In this document: positions 36,421-44,690 of the stretch, in pieces
Numbering within the stretch: the first letter of the stretch is position 1
Layout of the letters: the number at the start of each line of letters is the position of its first letter
Source: Citrobacter freundii
GTDB lineage: Bacteria; Bacteroidota; Bacteroidia; Chitinophagales; Chitinophagaceae
Assembly (NCBI GenBank): GCA_003243445.1
Contig: QFQQ01000023.1
Coordinates: 1-64,000 of the forward strand
Length of the DNA: 64,000 bases
Direction: 5' to 3'
The notes under the pieces: model-generated
Databases searched by the model: none
Told to the model about the DNA's origin: nothing
The model's input: only the letters and a program-made list of their open reading frames with translations
Made by a program: the position numbers and the translations under genes

Positions 36421-36804
36421 TTACTGGCCTGCAGGCTGTTCCTTTGGCTTCGGATGACCGCCTCCATCCTCCGCTTTTTTGCAGGAGATCGGTAGCCTTT
36501 TGTAAGCCTCTTCGTTGGCCGGCACATCGTCTGCATCAAATCCGGCGTTTGCAATGGCTGTTTTTATTTCCTCAATATTGATCCGGTCGATTAAAAATTT
36601 GACCGTGGTTTCACCTTTTTTTGTGTTGATCGCAATCGAGGTAATGCCATCATACCGGTCCAGGTAAGTCGTCACCCGCTTCTTACAATCTTCGCAAAGG
36701 ATGTTGGGCGTTTTGATCTTTGCTGTCTGGCTGGGTTTAACCTGTCCAAAAGAAACCATAGCCACACCAATTGCGGCCAGGATTGTCATCAAAAATTTCT
36801 TCAT
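36421..36804 (-). CDS. Exported heavy-metal-associated (HMA) domain protein
   Basis: A 127-residue protein with a signal peptide (MKKFLMTILAAIGVAMVSFG), an HMA/ferredoxin-like domain (about 30-95) with the copper-type CxxC motif LCEDCKKRV (Cys37, Cys40) and the FLIDRINIEEIKTAIANAGF half, and a Gly/His/Lys/Pro-rich tail. Probably a periplasmic copper or related metal carrier. It follows pyrE by 22 bp in the same direction and may be co-transcribed, an unexpected pairing. Confidence 0.85.
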   Translation of the reverse strand: MKKFLMTILAAIGVAMVSFGQVKPSQTAKIKTPNILCEDCKKRVTTYLDRYDGITSIAINTKKGETTVKFLIDRINIEEIKTAIANAGFDADDVPANEEAYKRLPISCKKAEDGGGHPKPKEQPAGQ

Positions 36805-36826
36805 AAGGATTTATTGAACGTACAAG

Positions 36827-37462
36827 TTACAAAACGCCTTTCCAATTGGCCGGATCATCCCGCCATTTTAACAAAATTTCCTGCTCGGAAGCGTTGACCG
36901 TTCCCTTTTCAACCGCGAGTTCGATCAACGATGGATAGTTGGTCAGTGACTCATATTTCAGGCCGTATTTGGCAAAAGCTTCAGCCGCTACAGGAAATCC
37001 ATACGTGAAAATGGAGACCATCCCAACCACATCCAGGCCGGCTGCTTTCAGCACATCCACCACCTGGAGGCTGCTTTTTCCGGTCGATACCAGGTCTTCG
37101 ATCACCACCGTCTTCTGCCCTTTTTCATAAAAGCCCTCGATCTGATTACCGAGCCCGTGTTCTTTCGGCTTGGGTCTGACATAGATATATGGAAGCTTCA
37201 ACTGATCTGCCGCCATTGCCCCCCAGGCAATGCCAGCAGTGGCAACGCCTGCAAGCAGCTCTGCCTCCGGAAACTTTTCAAAAACAACATTGCACATTTC
37301 CGACTTGATAAAGTCCCGGATAAAAGGAAAGGACAATACCCTTCTGTTATCACAATAGATCGGACTTTTCCAGCCGCTCGCCCAAGTATAGGGCTGCTGG
37401 ATATTTAGTTTTACTGCATTCACCTGCAGGAGTTTTTCGGCAACAGTTTTTTCGTTTGTCAT
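36827..37462 (-). CDS. pyrE: Orotate phosphoribosyltransferase
   Basis: A 211-residue enzyme that makes OMP from orotate and PRPP in UMP biosynthesis. PRPP loop VVIEDLVSTGKSS, the early YTWASGWKSPIYCDNR and PYIYVRPKPKEHGLGN are all family features. The frame opens at 37519 in repeat DNA; TATCTTCG at 37467-37474 fixes the start at ATG 37462. Near the pyrR-pyrB genes but in a separate transcript. Confidence 0.96.
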   Translation of the reverse strand: MTNEKTVAEKLLQVNAVKLNIQQPYTWASGWKSPIYCDNRRVLSFPFIRDFIKSEMCNVVFEKFPEAELLAGVATAGIAWGAMAADQLKLPYIYVRPKPKEHGLGNQIEGFYEKGQKTVVIEDLVSTGKSSLQVVDVLKAAGLDVVGMVSIFTYGFPVAAEAFAKYGLKYESLTNYPSLIELAVEKGTVNASEQEILLKWRDDPANWKGVL

Positions 37463-37466
37463 GGCG

Positions 37467-37474
37467 CGAAGATA
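37467..37474 (-). promoter_or_regulatory. -7 promoter element, leaderless pyrE transcript
   Basis: TATCTTCG ending 4 nt before ATG 37462. The same sequence context (CTCTATCTTCGC) is mirrored at the other end of the repeat for the Nudix gene. Confidence 0.55.
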
Positions 37475-37620
37475 GAGGAAAGACCGCGGACGACGGACCG
37501 CCGACCGCGGACGATTCATTATAACTCGAAAGTCATTTTATTATTCGTGCGATGTCGGAAACTTTCATTTATCGGCATCGTACCGCGGTCTGCGGTCCGT
37601 CGTCCGCGGTCTTTCCTCTA
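37474..37620. repeat. Mirrored family C heptamer repeat between divergent genes
   Basis: Arms 37474-37515 and 37582-37620 are reverse complements with the same order of variant units (GACCGCG, GACGACG, GACCGC); each arm ends in the -7 element of the adjacent gene. The spacer has a short GAAAGT / ACTTTC pair. Confidence 0.8.
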
Positions 37621-37626
37621 TCTTCG
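37619..37626 (+). promoter_or_regulatory. -7 promoter element, leaderless Nudix transcript
   Basis: TATCTTCG ending 5 nt before ATG 37632. Confidence 0.55.
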
Positions 37627-37631
37627 CACCC

Positions 37632-38255
37632 ATGCACCTCAAAATCTACTTCAACGACAAACCGCTTTTTCTTTGTGATACCGTGGATGAAACGGTAGAG
37701 CCTTATATGCATCATGACGATGCCGTTTTTATCGATGAACTGAACGTTCATACCGTAAAATCGATGATACACGAAATGCAACAGGAGAAAGTGCATGTGG
37801 GAATCTTTTTGCACCCCAACCTGCAGGAATTGAAAGATGCTTTTTTTAAGAAGTTTGACGTGTTGAAAGCAGGTGGCGGCCTGATCAGAAATGAAAAAGA
37901 AGAAACCCTGCTGATCTTCCGCCGGGGGAAATGGGATCTGCCCAAAGGAAAACTGGACGAAGGAGAAACTTTGGAACAATGCGCTGTAAGGGAAGTATGG
38001 GAAGAGACCGGATTGCAGGCGCAACTGGAAGCACCTCTCCTGGTGACCTATCACACCTATCACCAGGGAACGCATTTTATTATAAAGGAATCACACTGGT
38101 ATACGATGAAAGTGACCGGTGAACCTGCACTGAAACCACAAACAGAGGAAGATATTGAAGAAGCAAAATGGGTCGATGATTCATCGCTGAGCTATTATCT
38201 TCCCCTTGCCTATCCATCCATCGTGGATGTATTACAGGCTTGGCTGGCGAAATGA
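37632..38255 (+). CDS. Nudix hydrolase
   Basis: A 207-residue protein. The N-terminal 85 residues are a small domain found with Nudix proteins in Bacteroidota. The Nudix domain (about 85-200) has a complete box (residues 106-128: GKLDEGET, then REVWEETG) for metal-dependent diphosphate hydrolysis; nucleotide specificity is not readable. Its last 24 bp overlap the end of the convergent thioesterase gene. Confidence 0.92.
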   Translation: MHLKIYFNDKPLFLCDTVDETVEPYMHHDDAVFIDELNVHTVKSMIHEMQQEKVHVGIFLHPNLQELKDAFFKKFDVLKAGGGLIRNEKEETLLIFRRGKWDLPKGKLDEGETLEQCAVREVWEETGLQAQLEAPLLVTYHTYHQGTHFIIKESHWYTMKVTGEPALKPQTEEDIEEAKWVDDSSLSYYLPLAYPSIVDVLQAWLAK

Positions 38256-38690
38256 TTCTTTTTTGGGAATGACGGCGACGGTCAACCGGCTCACGCAGAT
38301 CATTTTATTTAATTCGTCATAGATCCTGATATCCCATACATGGGTATTGCTACCGATATGCAAAGGTTTACAGATCCCCGTCACCCAACCCTCACGTGCA
38401 CTACGTACGTGGTTGGCATTTATTTCCAGACCTACACAAACAAACTTACTATGATCTACTGCCAGTGCTGACGCTACACTGCCGATCGTTTCGGCAAGTA
38501 CACAAGATGCACCACCGTGTAAGAGCCCGTAAGGCTGTTTGGTCCGCTGATCTACCGGCATCCGCGCAGACAGAAAATCATCGCCCAATTCTACCCATTC
38601 AATACCGATATGCTCAGCAATGGTACCCGGCGCGAAGGCTGAAAGCTGTTCGATCGACAGGTCCTTATGAAACCAGATAGGTGCAGACAT
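38232..38690 (-). CDS. PaaI/YbdB-like hotdog-fold thioesterase
   Basis: A 152-residue acyl-CoA or aryl-CoA thioesterase of the PaaI/EntH type: MPVDQRTKQPYGLLHGGASC with the HGG active-site segment, an ETIGSVAS helix and GLEINANHVRSAREG. It follows coaD by one base (TAA-T-ATG), so the two are translationally linked; both act on CoA chemistry. Confidence 0.92.
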   Translation of the reverse strand: MSAPIWFHKDLSIEQLSAFAPGTIAEHIGIEWVELGDDFLSARMPVDQRTKQPYGLLHGGASCVLAETIGSVASALAVDHSKFVCVGLEINANHVRSAREGWVTGICKPLHIGSNTHVWDIRIYDELNKMICVSRLTVAVIPKKESFRQPSL

Positions 38691-38691
38691 A

Positions 38692-39165
38692 TTAAAGAGG
38701 CTTTAGTGTTTTGTAAACTTCGTCCGGTAAGAAAAGTTTTGCATCACCTCCGTTGCGGATGATATCCCTGACAATAGTGGAAGCAACTGAAGTGTATTTG
38801 GGTTCGCCGGTCAGGAAGATGGTCTCAATGCTGCTGTCCAGGGTACGGTTCGCATCAGCAATGGTCTTTTCGTATTCAAAATCGCTGACATAACGGATAC
38901 CGCGGAGGATGAACTTCGCACCGATCTGTTTGCAGAAATTAATAGTCAGTCCTTCGTAAACTGCGCCTTCCACTTTTTTATCCTGCTCAAAGATCTCATT
39001 GATCCACTGGACGCGTTGCTCCGCGGAGAACATGGGAGCTTTGGCCGAGTTCAAACCAATACCAACAACGATCTTGTCGAATAAAGGCAGGGCTCTTTTC
39101 AAAATATCAACATGGCCCAACGTAATTGGATCAAAGGTGCCGGGAAACAAACAGATGCGCGTCAT
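38692..39165 (-). CDS. coaD: Phosphopantetheine adenylyltransferase
   Basis: A 157-residue CoaD: nucleotidyltransferase motif FPGTFDPITLGHVD at the N-terminus, LRGIRYVSDFEYE in the middle and the SSTIVRD-type motif (here ASTIVRDII) near the C-terminus. It makes dephospho-CoA from phosphopantetheine and ATP. A family E repeat forms its upstream region; a TTACTTTG element sits in its arm. Confidence 0.96.
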   Translation of the reverse strand: MTRICLFPGTFDPITLGHVDILKRALPLFDKIVVGIGLNSAKAPMFSAEQRVQWINEIFEQDKKVEGAVYEGLTINFCKQIGAKFILRGIRYVSDFEYEKTIADANRTLDSSIETIFLTGEPKYTSVASTIVRDIIRNGGDAKLFLPDEVYKTLKPL

Positions 39166-39192
39166 AAGGCTGCTTTGGATGTTAGTGTTTCA

Positions 39193-39299
39193 GCAAAGTA
39201 AAAAGTCAAAATTAAAAAGTAAAAATTGCCTCACTCAATGATTGAAAACTCACCAATAGAAGGCATTTTTTACTTTTTAATTTTGACTTTTTACTTTGC
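39193..39299. repeat. Mirrored family E heptamer repeat
   Basis: Arms 39193-39230 and 39262-39299 are reverse complements at 37 of 38 positions, built from 7-nt units AAGTAAA / AAGTCAA / AATTAAA. The 31-bp spacer has no terminator. Between pyrB (stop at 39302) and coaD. Confidence 0.85.
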
Positions 39300-39301
39300 A
39301 A

Positions 39302-40231
39302 TTAATTGTCGTTTCTCGTTGACAACAGATACAGCACCGCCATTCTCACTGCCACGCCATTTTCTACCTGTTGTAATATGATCGATTGTTTGCTGTCCGC
39401 AACATCACTATCAAGTTCCACACCACGGTTGATCGGGCCGGGGTGCATGATCACGATCTCTTTGTGCAGGCTGTCCAGCAATTTCCTGCTGATGCCATAA
39501 GCAAGATTGTATTCGCGCAGGGAAGAGAACAGCACCTGGTTCTGTCTTTCCAATTGTATGCGCAGGACGTTGGCCACATCACACCATTCAAGGGTTTCCT
39601 TGAGGTTATAGCTCACTTCAACGCCTAGTGCTTCCTGTATATATTTCGGGATCAGGGTAGGCGGACCACAGACGGCTACCTTTGCACCCATTTTTTTCAG
39701 CAGGTAAATATTGCTTTGTGCCACACGGCTGTGCATGATATCACCAATGATGGCCACCTTTCTGCCTTCGAGTCCACCGGTCTTTTCCCTGATGGAAAAT
39801 GCATCGAGCAGTCCCTGGGTCGGATGTTCATTGATCCCGTCTCCGGCATTGATGATCGCGGCAGGAATATGCTGGGCGAGAAAATGCGGGGCACCGCTCG
39901 CGCTGTGCCGCATTACCACCATATCCACTTTCATCGAAAGGATATTGTTCACGGTATCCAGCAATGTTTCGCCTTTTGCTACCGAAGATGCTGAGGCAGT
40001 GAAATTCACCGTATCGGCAGAAAGTCTTTTTTCAGCAAGTTCGAATGAAATTCGCGTGCGGGTTGAGTTCTCAAAGAACAGGTTTACCACTACTATATCG
40101 CGGAGGGAAGGAACTTTCTTAACGGGGCGTTGCAGCACTTCTTTAAATTGCTCCGCCGTTTGTAAGATCAGGGAAATATCGTTCGGCGACAGGTCTTTAA
40201 TGCCTAACAGATGTCGTGTAGATAGTTGCAT
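39302..40231 (-). CDS. pyrB: Aspartate carbamoyltransferase catalytic subunit
   Basis: A 309-residue ATCase: carbamoyl-phosphate loop FFENSTRTR, KGETLLDT, VMRHSASGAPH, HPTQGLLDAFSI and MHPGPINRGVE. Second step of pyrimidine synthesis. No pyrI regulatory subunit gene is adjacent. It follows pyrR by 70 bp in the same direction, so a pyrR-pyrB transcript is likely. TAATTTCG lies 7 nt before the ATG, so an internal promoter is possible. Confidence 0.97.
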   Translation of the reverse strand: MQLSTRHLLGIKDLSPNDISLILQTAEQFKEVLQRPVKKVPSLRDIVVVNLFFENSTRTRISFELAEKRLSADTVNFTASASSVAKGETLLDTVNNILSMKVDMVVMRHSASGAPHFLAQHIPAAIINAGDGINEHPTQGLLDAFSIREKTGGLEGRKVAIIGDIMHSRVAQSNIYLLKKMGAKVAVCGPPTLIPKYIQEALGVEVSYNLKETLEWCDVANVLRIQLERQNQVLFSSLREYNLAYGISRKLLDSLHKEIVIMHPGPINRGVELDSDVADSKQSIILQQVENGVAVRMAVLYLLSTRNDN

Positions 40232-40301
40232 TAAAAAGCGAAATTAGGGTAAACAAAGGAAAAATAAACCGCTTTTTATTGACGGTTTTCAGCCTGCGGT
40301 G

Positions 40302-40829
40302 TTAATAATCGAGCAGCGCCACTTCTTCCCTGTCGTCTTTTTTCTTCCAGTAAACTTTTACACGCTGGGAGACGATCGAGTCGATCGCTTTGCCGACATA
40401 GTCGGGCTGTATCGGGAATTGCCGGCTGAAACGGCGGTCGATCAGTACGCACAGTTCAACTTTTTCAGGTCTGCCGAAATCAAGCAGCGCATCAAGCGCG
40501 GCACGGATCGTTCTGCCTGTATATAATACGTCATCAATCAGCACAACCCTTTTGCCCTCGATTGAAAAAGGAATATCGGTCTGATTGGCGACATGCAGTT
40601 CTTTCCGGATATCGTCGCGGTAAAAGGTGATATCAAGCTTGCCATACTGTACCTGTGTTCCGGGAAATTCTTTGCGGATGGCATCCACCAGCTGATCGGA
40701 CAAATAGATACCGCGTGGTTGCAGGCCAATAAGGACTGTATTCGCCAGTTCACTATTATTCTCAAGGATCTGATGAGCGAGGCGTTTGATAGTAATAGCC
40801 AGTTGTGATTCGGTAAGGATCGACTTCAA
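40302..40829 (-). CDS. pyrR: PyrR regulator / uracil phosphoribosyltransferase
   Basis: A 175-residue PyrR: GLQPRGIYLSDQLVDAI, RDDIRKELHVAN and PRPP loop VVLIDDVLYTGRTIRAAL. In Gram-positives PyrR binds pyr mRNA; in Bacteroidota the RNA-binding role is unproven, and UPRT activity is possible. No in-frame ATG precedes the conserved region, so the start is TTG at 40829 (TTG AAG TCG), consistent with the family N-terminus. First gene of pyrR-pyrB. Confidence 0.93.
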   Translation of the reverse strand: MKSILTESQLAITIKRLAHQILENNSELANTVLIGLQPRGIYLSDQLVDAIRKEFPGTQVQYGKLDITFYRDDIRKELHVANQTDIPFSIEGKRVVLIDDVLYTGRTIRAALDALLDFGRPEKVELCVLIDRRFSRQFPIQPDYVGKAIDSIVSQRVKVYWKKKDDREEVALLDY

Positions 40830-40873
40830 GGGAGAAAATTTAGGGTAAAAATAAAGAATTGCGGGGAATGTGG

Positions 40874-41133
40874 GGGAGGTTGCGAAGGTTTGAGAGGTTT
40901 GAGAGGTTTGAAAAGTTTGGAAGGTTTGAAGGGTTTGGGAGGTTTGGGAGGTTTATCAGGATTATGAGACAGTCAATCCAATCTGTATAAAAAAAAGTTG
41001 TTTGCAGTTTTTAACCGCAAACAACCAAAATTTATGGATGACAAACTAAAGTTGACTACACTTGTCTTGACCAGGTTTCAAATCTCTGAAACTTCCCAAA
41101 CCTCTCAAACCTATGAAACCTCTGAAACCTTTG
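40874..41133. repeat. Mirrored family A repeat enclosing a terminator
   Basis: Left arm 40874-40958 (GGTTTGAGA units), right arm 41073-41133 (AACCTCTGA units). Core hairpin GTTGTTTGC / GCAAACAAC at 40997-41025, followed on the minus strand by eight T. The element fills the space between the barrel gene (stop 41142) and pyrR. Confidence 0.85.
40989..41025 (-). terminator. Intrinsic terminator inside family A repeat
   Basis: Minus strand GTTGTTTGC-N11-GCAAACAAC then TTTTTTTT; terminates the barrel gene ending at 41142. Near-identical hairpin at 45944-45980. Confidence 0.75.
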
Positions 41134-41141
41134 ACAGCCCC

Positions 41142-41681
41142 CTATTTCCCAAACGAAAAGTTATACCCCAGCCTGATGCTGATCCAGGAATTGCTGTCAC
41201 CCTCTTTGGATAGGTTCTGATAGCTGACGCCGAGATCGAAGCCTTTGTTCAATGCGTAGCCGGCTCCTACGGCCCATGCGAAAGCCCCATCGGTTTCAGT
41301 GGCTGATTGGTTACCGACTGTTGCACGGGCACTATAAACGCCATATCCTGCCTGCGGTTCCAGGTAAAAACCATTGATGTTTTGACGATATCCTAACATA
41401 AAGGGCATGATCCGTACATTCAACTTGTCAACCCCGAATAAATTCTGCAGATCCTCTTTTACTTTGAACACCGTATAGCTGTAAGTAACGGTAACCTGTC
41501 CGGATTTACCAACACCATATAATCCTTTTAAATAACCTCCGAACCCAACGCCACTCAGATCACTGAACTCGCCTGTGGGAATTGCCACGTCGGCTCCGAG
41601 TCCAAGCCTGTTACTGCCTTTTTGAGAGAAGGCGGAAAATGAAATGATCATGATTGCAATCGTCAACAATTGTTTTCTCAT
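41142..41681 (-). CDS. Predicted outer-membrane beta-barrel protein
   Basis: A 179-residue exported protein: signal peptide (LLTIAIMIISFSAFSQ), then barrel-type strands (LGLGADVAIPTGEFSDL, VTVTYSYTVF, FYLEPQAGYGVYSA) and the C-terminal strand ISIRLGYNFSF. Similar in plan to the next gene (41859), so the two are probably diverged paralogues. Function unknown. Confidence 0.8.
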   Translation of the reverse strand: MRKQLLTIAIMIISFSAFSQKGSNRLGLGADVAIPTGEFSDLSGVGFGGYLKGLYGVGKSGQVTVTYSYTVFKVKEDLQNLFGVDKLNVRIMPFMLGYRQNINGFYLEPQAGYGVYSARATVGNQSATETDGAFAWAVGAGYALNKGFDLGVSYQNLSKEGDSNSWISIRLGYNFSFGK

Positions 41682-41858
41682 ATCAGGTGGTTTTGTTTGA
41701 TAAAATAACAACTCATAAATATAAGCTTGCTTTTACCGAAATGCAAGTGGCCTTAACGGATAACAAACCATGAAGCAATTATATGAAAGAGGCATATACA
41801 AAAAGAAAAGAGCCTCCATGAGGAAGCTCGTTTCTTTTCTATGTTGTATCGACAACGA

Positions 41859-42347
41859 TTAGAATTTGAAGATACCAGACAGACCTAAATGGCTGATAGT
41901 ACCACCGTCTTTAGAAAGACCGTTGTAGCTCAATGCAAGTTGGAAAGTTCCTGCATCATAACCAACCTGAGGTTTGTAAGCGAAACCACCACCATCACCG
42001 TCACCAGTGAGGAAGCCATAACCGACCTGACCAGTCAGGAAGAAATTCTCAGACAGGTAGCCGCGAGCACCAACCAGGATAGGTACCACACCGTATTTGA
42101 TTTTAACACCACCACCTAAATCTTTTCCAAAAAAGTGGCTGTAACCAGTTGTTGCAACACCTTTCACTTTGTCAGTAAAGCCGAGTTCGCCTTGCAGTTC
42201 TACACCAGCAACGAAGTTGGAAATGTCACTAGCATCACCGATAGGAAGACCTACGTTAACACCAGCACCGAATTTAAAATCTTTCTGTGCATTAAGACCT
42301 ACGAAACCAGCAACTGTAAAAGCTGCAACTAAGAACACTTTCTTCAT
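41859..42347 (-). CDS. Predicted outer-membrane beta-barrel protein
   Basis: A 162-residue exported protein: signal peptide (VFLVAAFTVAGFVGLNAQ), strands KFGAGVNVGLPIGDASDI, VPILVGARGYLSENFFLTGQ and C-terminal LGLSGIFKF. A Gly/Asp-rich turn (TGDGDGGGF) is at about 115-123. Shares layout (IPTG/LPIG near the start, YxGLSKxG near the end) with 41142. A clear promoter precedes it. Confidence 0.82.
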   Translation of the reverse strand: MKKVFLVAAFTVAGFVGLNAQKDFKFGAGVNVGLPIGDASDISNFVAGVELQGELGFTDKVKGVATTGYSHFFGKDLGGGVKIKYGVVPILVGARGYLSENFFLTGQVGYGFLTGDGDGGGFAYKPQVGYDAGTFQLALSYNGLSKDGGTISHLGLSGIFKF

Positions 42348-42383
42348 CGAATTTTTTTTTAAGGTTTGAATGAATAATGATCG

Positions 42384-42419
42384 CAAACATAATAACCATC
42401 AATTCAATTAACAAGTAAT
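42384..42419 (-). promoter_or_regulatory. -33/-7 promoter of the barrel gene
   Basis: On the minus strand TTG, about 20-nt spacer, TATGTTTG (42391-42384), 36 nt before ATG 42347. Good match to the Bacteroidota consensus. Confidence 0.55.
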
Positions 42420-42871
42420 CAAGACAAAAAATACTTTTAACCGTTGATCAAAAAGTTGTTCAAATATTATGTTTTCGAAATAAAAATTTTTATAAGCAAC
42501 GCTACATGTCATACATGTAATTGCACTTGTTATTTTCACTACGTAATAAAACGACGAATGATCTCGCTGTCATTATACAACAATACACGCTATGCTATCC
42601 CTGATCGCTATACATCATCGTTGTGATTGACATGGCAAACATAAAACGTCTCTTGCTAAAATGACATGCAAGTCGACCGAATTGTGAATTATTACGGTTG
42701 AATTGACTTCAATGAATGATAAACACTTTTAACAACGACGCATTACGACTATCAAAGTTCAGCTGTTGTCTGGAATATTTAATCCCACATTTGGGGGATG
42801 TTATTGGTCGTTGATACGTTGATGCCTGTTTCAAAAGATCAATGCACCGGTTGTATCAAATCGAAGACAAT
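42420..42871. other. Gene-free stretch
   Basis: AT-leaning DNA with no coding signal or repeat family recognised. Confidence 0.5.
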
Positions 42872-42898
42872 AAAAAAGCCCCGTAATGAACGGGGCTC
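42872..42898 (-). terminator. Intrinsic terminator after the P5C dehydrogenase gene
   Basis: Minus strand AGCCCCGT-TCATT-ACGGGGCT followed by TTTTTT. Confidence 0.85.
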
Positions 42899-42919
42899 GT
42901 ATAAGACGATCTTTCTTAG

Positions 42920-44551
42920 TTAGCTCTCCTGCATAAATGGGTATCCATAATCAACCGGCGGTGTAAATGTTTCCTTGATCGTTCTTGCGCTCAACCAGCG
43001 ATAAAGATTCAGGATCGAACCTGCTTTATCATTTGTACCGCTCGCCCTTGCTCCGCCGAATGGCTGTTGACCAACCACTGCACCCGTAGGCTTATCATTG
43101 ATATAAAAATTACCGGCAGCATTGCGAAGTCTATTTGTTGCGAACTCAATTGCAGCACGGTCACGGGAAATAATTGAACCAGTCAGTGCATAGGGAGATG
43201 TACTATCTACGAGCTCCAGTGTTTTTTCAAACTGATCCGCTTCGTAGATATAAACTGTCAGCACCGGTCCAAAGATCTCCTCGCACATTGTTACATAGTT
43301 AGGATCTTTTGCTTCTATAACGGTTGGCTGAACAAAGTATCCTTCCGTTTTATTACACTCACCACCGACCCAGATCGATGCATTCTTGTCTTTCTTTGCA
43401 TTATCGATATAAAGCTTGATCTTATCAAAACTTCTTTCATCGATCACCGCGCTGATAAAATTGGTGAAGTCTTCAACCGTTCCCATCTTAAAGCTCTGCA
43501 CACCTGCAATCACTTTCTTCTTTACTTCTTCAGCGATGTTCGACGGAATGTACGCCCTTGAAGCGGCAGAACATTTCTGTCCCTGGAATTCAAAAGCGCC
43601 TCTCAGCAGCGCCGTTGCCACCACATCCGGATCGGCTGATTTATGTGCCACCACGAAATCCTTACCACCTGTTTCACCAACGATCCTTGGATAGCTCTTA
43701 TAGCTCGCCATGTTCTTACCGATCGTCTCCCACATATTATTGAACACACCGGTGGAACCAGTGAAGTGAACACCCGCAAAATCTTTATGACTGAAGCAAA
43801 CCTTGCCAAGAGTCGGGCCATCCACATAAATGAGATTGATCACACCATCAGGCAAACCGGCTTCCTTCAGAATGCGCATGAACATTTGTGCTGAGTAAAC
43901 CTGTGTATTGGCAGGTTTCCAAACCACCACATTGCCACACATTGCAGCAGATGTAGGAAGGTTACCGCCGATCGCGGTAAAATTGAATGGCGTTACTGCC
44001 AGCACAAAACCTTCAAGCGGGCGATATTCCATCCGGTTGTGCATACCAGGACTGCTGATCGGTTGCTGTTTATAGATCTCACTCAGGAAGTGAACATTGA
44101 ACCGGAGGAAATCGATCAGTTCGCAGGCAGAATCGATCTCCGCCTGAAACGCGTTCTTGCTTTGTCCGAGCATGGTTGTACCGTTCATATAAGAACGATA
44201 TTTTGTCGCGATCAGGTCAGCAGCTTTCAGGAAGATCCCTGCGCGGCTTTCCCAGCTCATATCAGCCCAGGCCTGTTTTGCCGCAAGTGCCGCATCTATT
44301 GCCTGCCGGATATGCTGTTCGTCTCCGTTATGAAAATTCCCGAGCGTATGTTTGATCTCATGCGGAGGATGGATCGATGTTGTGTTGCCGGTCCTTACTT
44401 CTTCGCCACCGATATACATCGGGATATCCAGCACTTCAGACTTCAGCTTCTTCAGCGTTGCTTTCAATACTTCTTTCTCCTTGCTTCCAGGAGCGTAACT
44501 TAATACCGGTTCGTTCACCGGAAGAGGGTATGAAAATGTTCCGATTGCCAT
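42920..44551 (-). CDS. pruA: L-glutamate gamma-semialdehyde (P5C) dehydrogenase
   Basis: A 543-residue aldehyde dehydrogenase of the stand-alone P5C dehydrogenase type: GSTGVFNNMW, VGETGGKDFVVAH (Glu) and catalytic Cys in FQGQKCSAASRAY, then EEIFGPVLTVYIY. It oxidises glutamate semialdehyde to glutamate in proline and arginine breakdown. No proline dehydrogenase gene is adjacent. A family E repeat separates it from prfB, and a TTACTTTG element lies in that repeat. Confidence 0.95.
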   Translation of the reverse strand: MAIGTFSYPLPVNEPVLSYAPGSKEKEVLKATLKKLKSEVLDIPMYIGGEEVRTGNTTSIHPPHEIKHTLGNFHNGDEQHIRQAIDAALAAKQAWADMSWESRAGIFLKAADLIATKYRSYMNGTTMLGQSKNAFQAEIDSACELIDFLRFNVHFLSEIYKQQPISSPGMHNRMEYRPLEGFVLAVTPFNFTAIGGNLPTSAAMCGNVVVWKPANTQVYSAQMFMRILKEAGLPDGVINLIYVDGPTLGKVCFSHKDFAGVHFTGSTGVFNNMWETIGKNMASYKSYPRIVGETGGKDFVVAHKSADPDVVATALLRGAFEFQGQKCSAASRAYIPSNIAEEVKKKVIAGVQSFKMGTVEDFTNFISAVIDERSFDKIKLYIDNAKKDKNASIWVGGECNKTEGYFVQPTVIEAKDPNYVTMCEEIFGPVLTVYIYEADQFEKTLELVDSTSPYALTGSIISRDRAAIEFATNRLRNAAGNFYINDKPTGAVVGQQPFGGARASGTNDKAGSILNLYRWLSARTIKETFTPPVDYGYPFMQES

Positions 44552-44587
44552 TGTTTACTTTGATTGTTATTGTTTTGAATCAGGACC

Positions 44588-44690
44588 AAAGTAAAAAGTC
44601 AAAAGTAAAAATTAAAAAACCTTCTGGGAGAAGTGCTATCTTCTTTCGCAAAGACTCTATTTTTTATTTTTGACTTTTTACTTTTTACTT
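44588..44690. repeat. Mirrored family E heptamer repeat
   Basis: Arms 44588-44620 and 44660-44690 of AAGTAAA / AAGTCAA units in reverse complement. The right arm covers the prfB stop. Core includes a small terminator-like hairpin. Confidence 0.75.
44608..44634 (-). terminator. Possible prfB terminator inside family E repeat
   Basis: Minus strand CTTCT-CCC-AGAAG followed by GTTTTTTAATTTTT. The short stem makes it weaker than the others. Confidence 0.4.
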
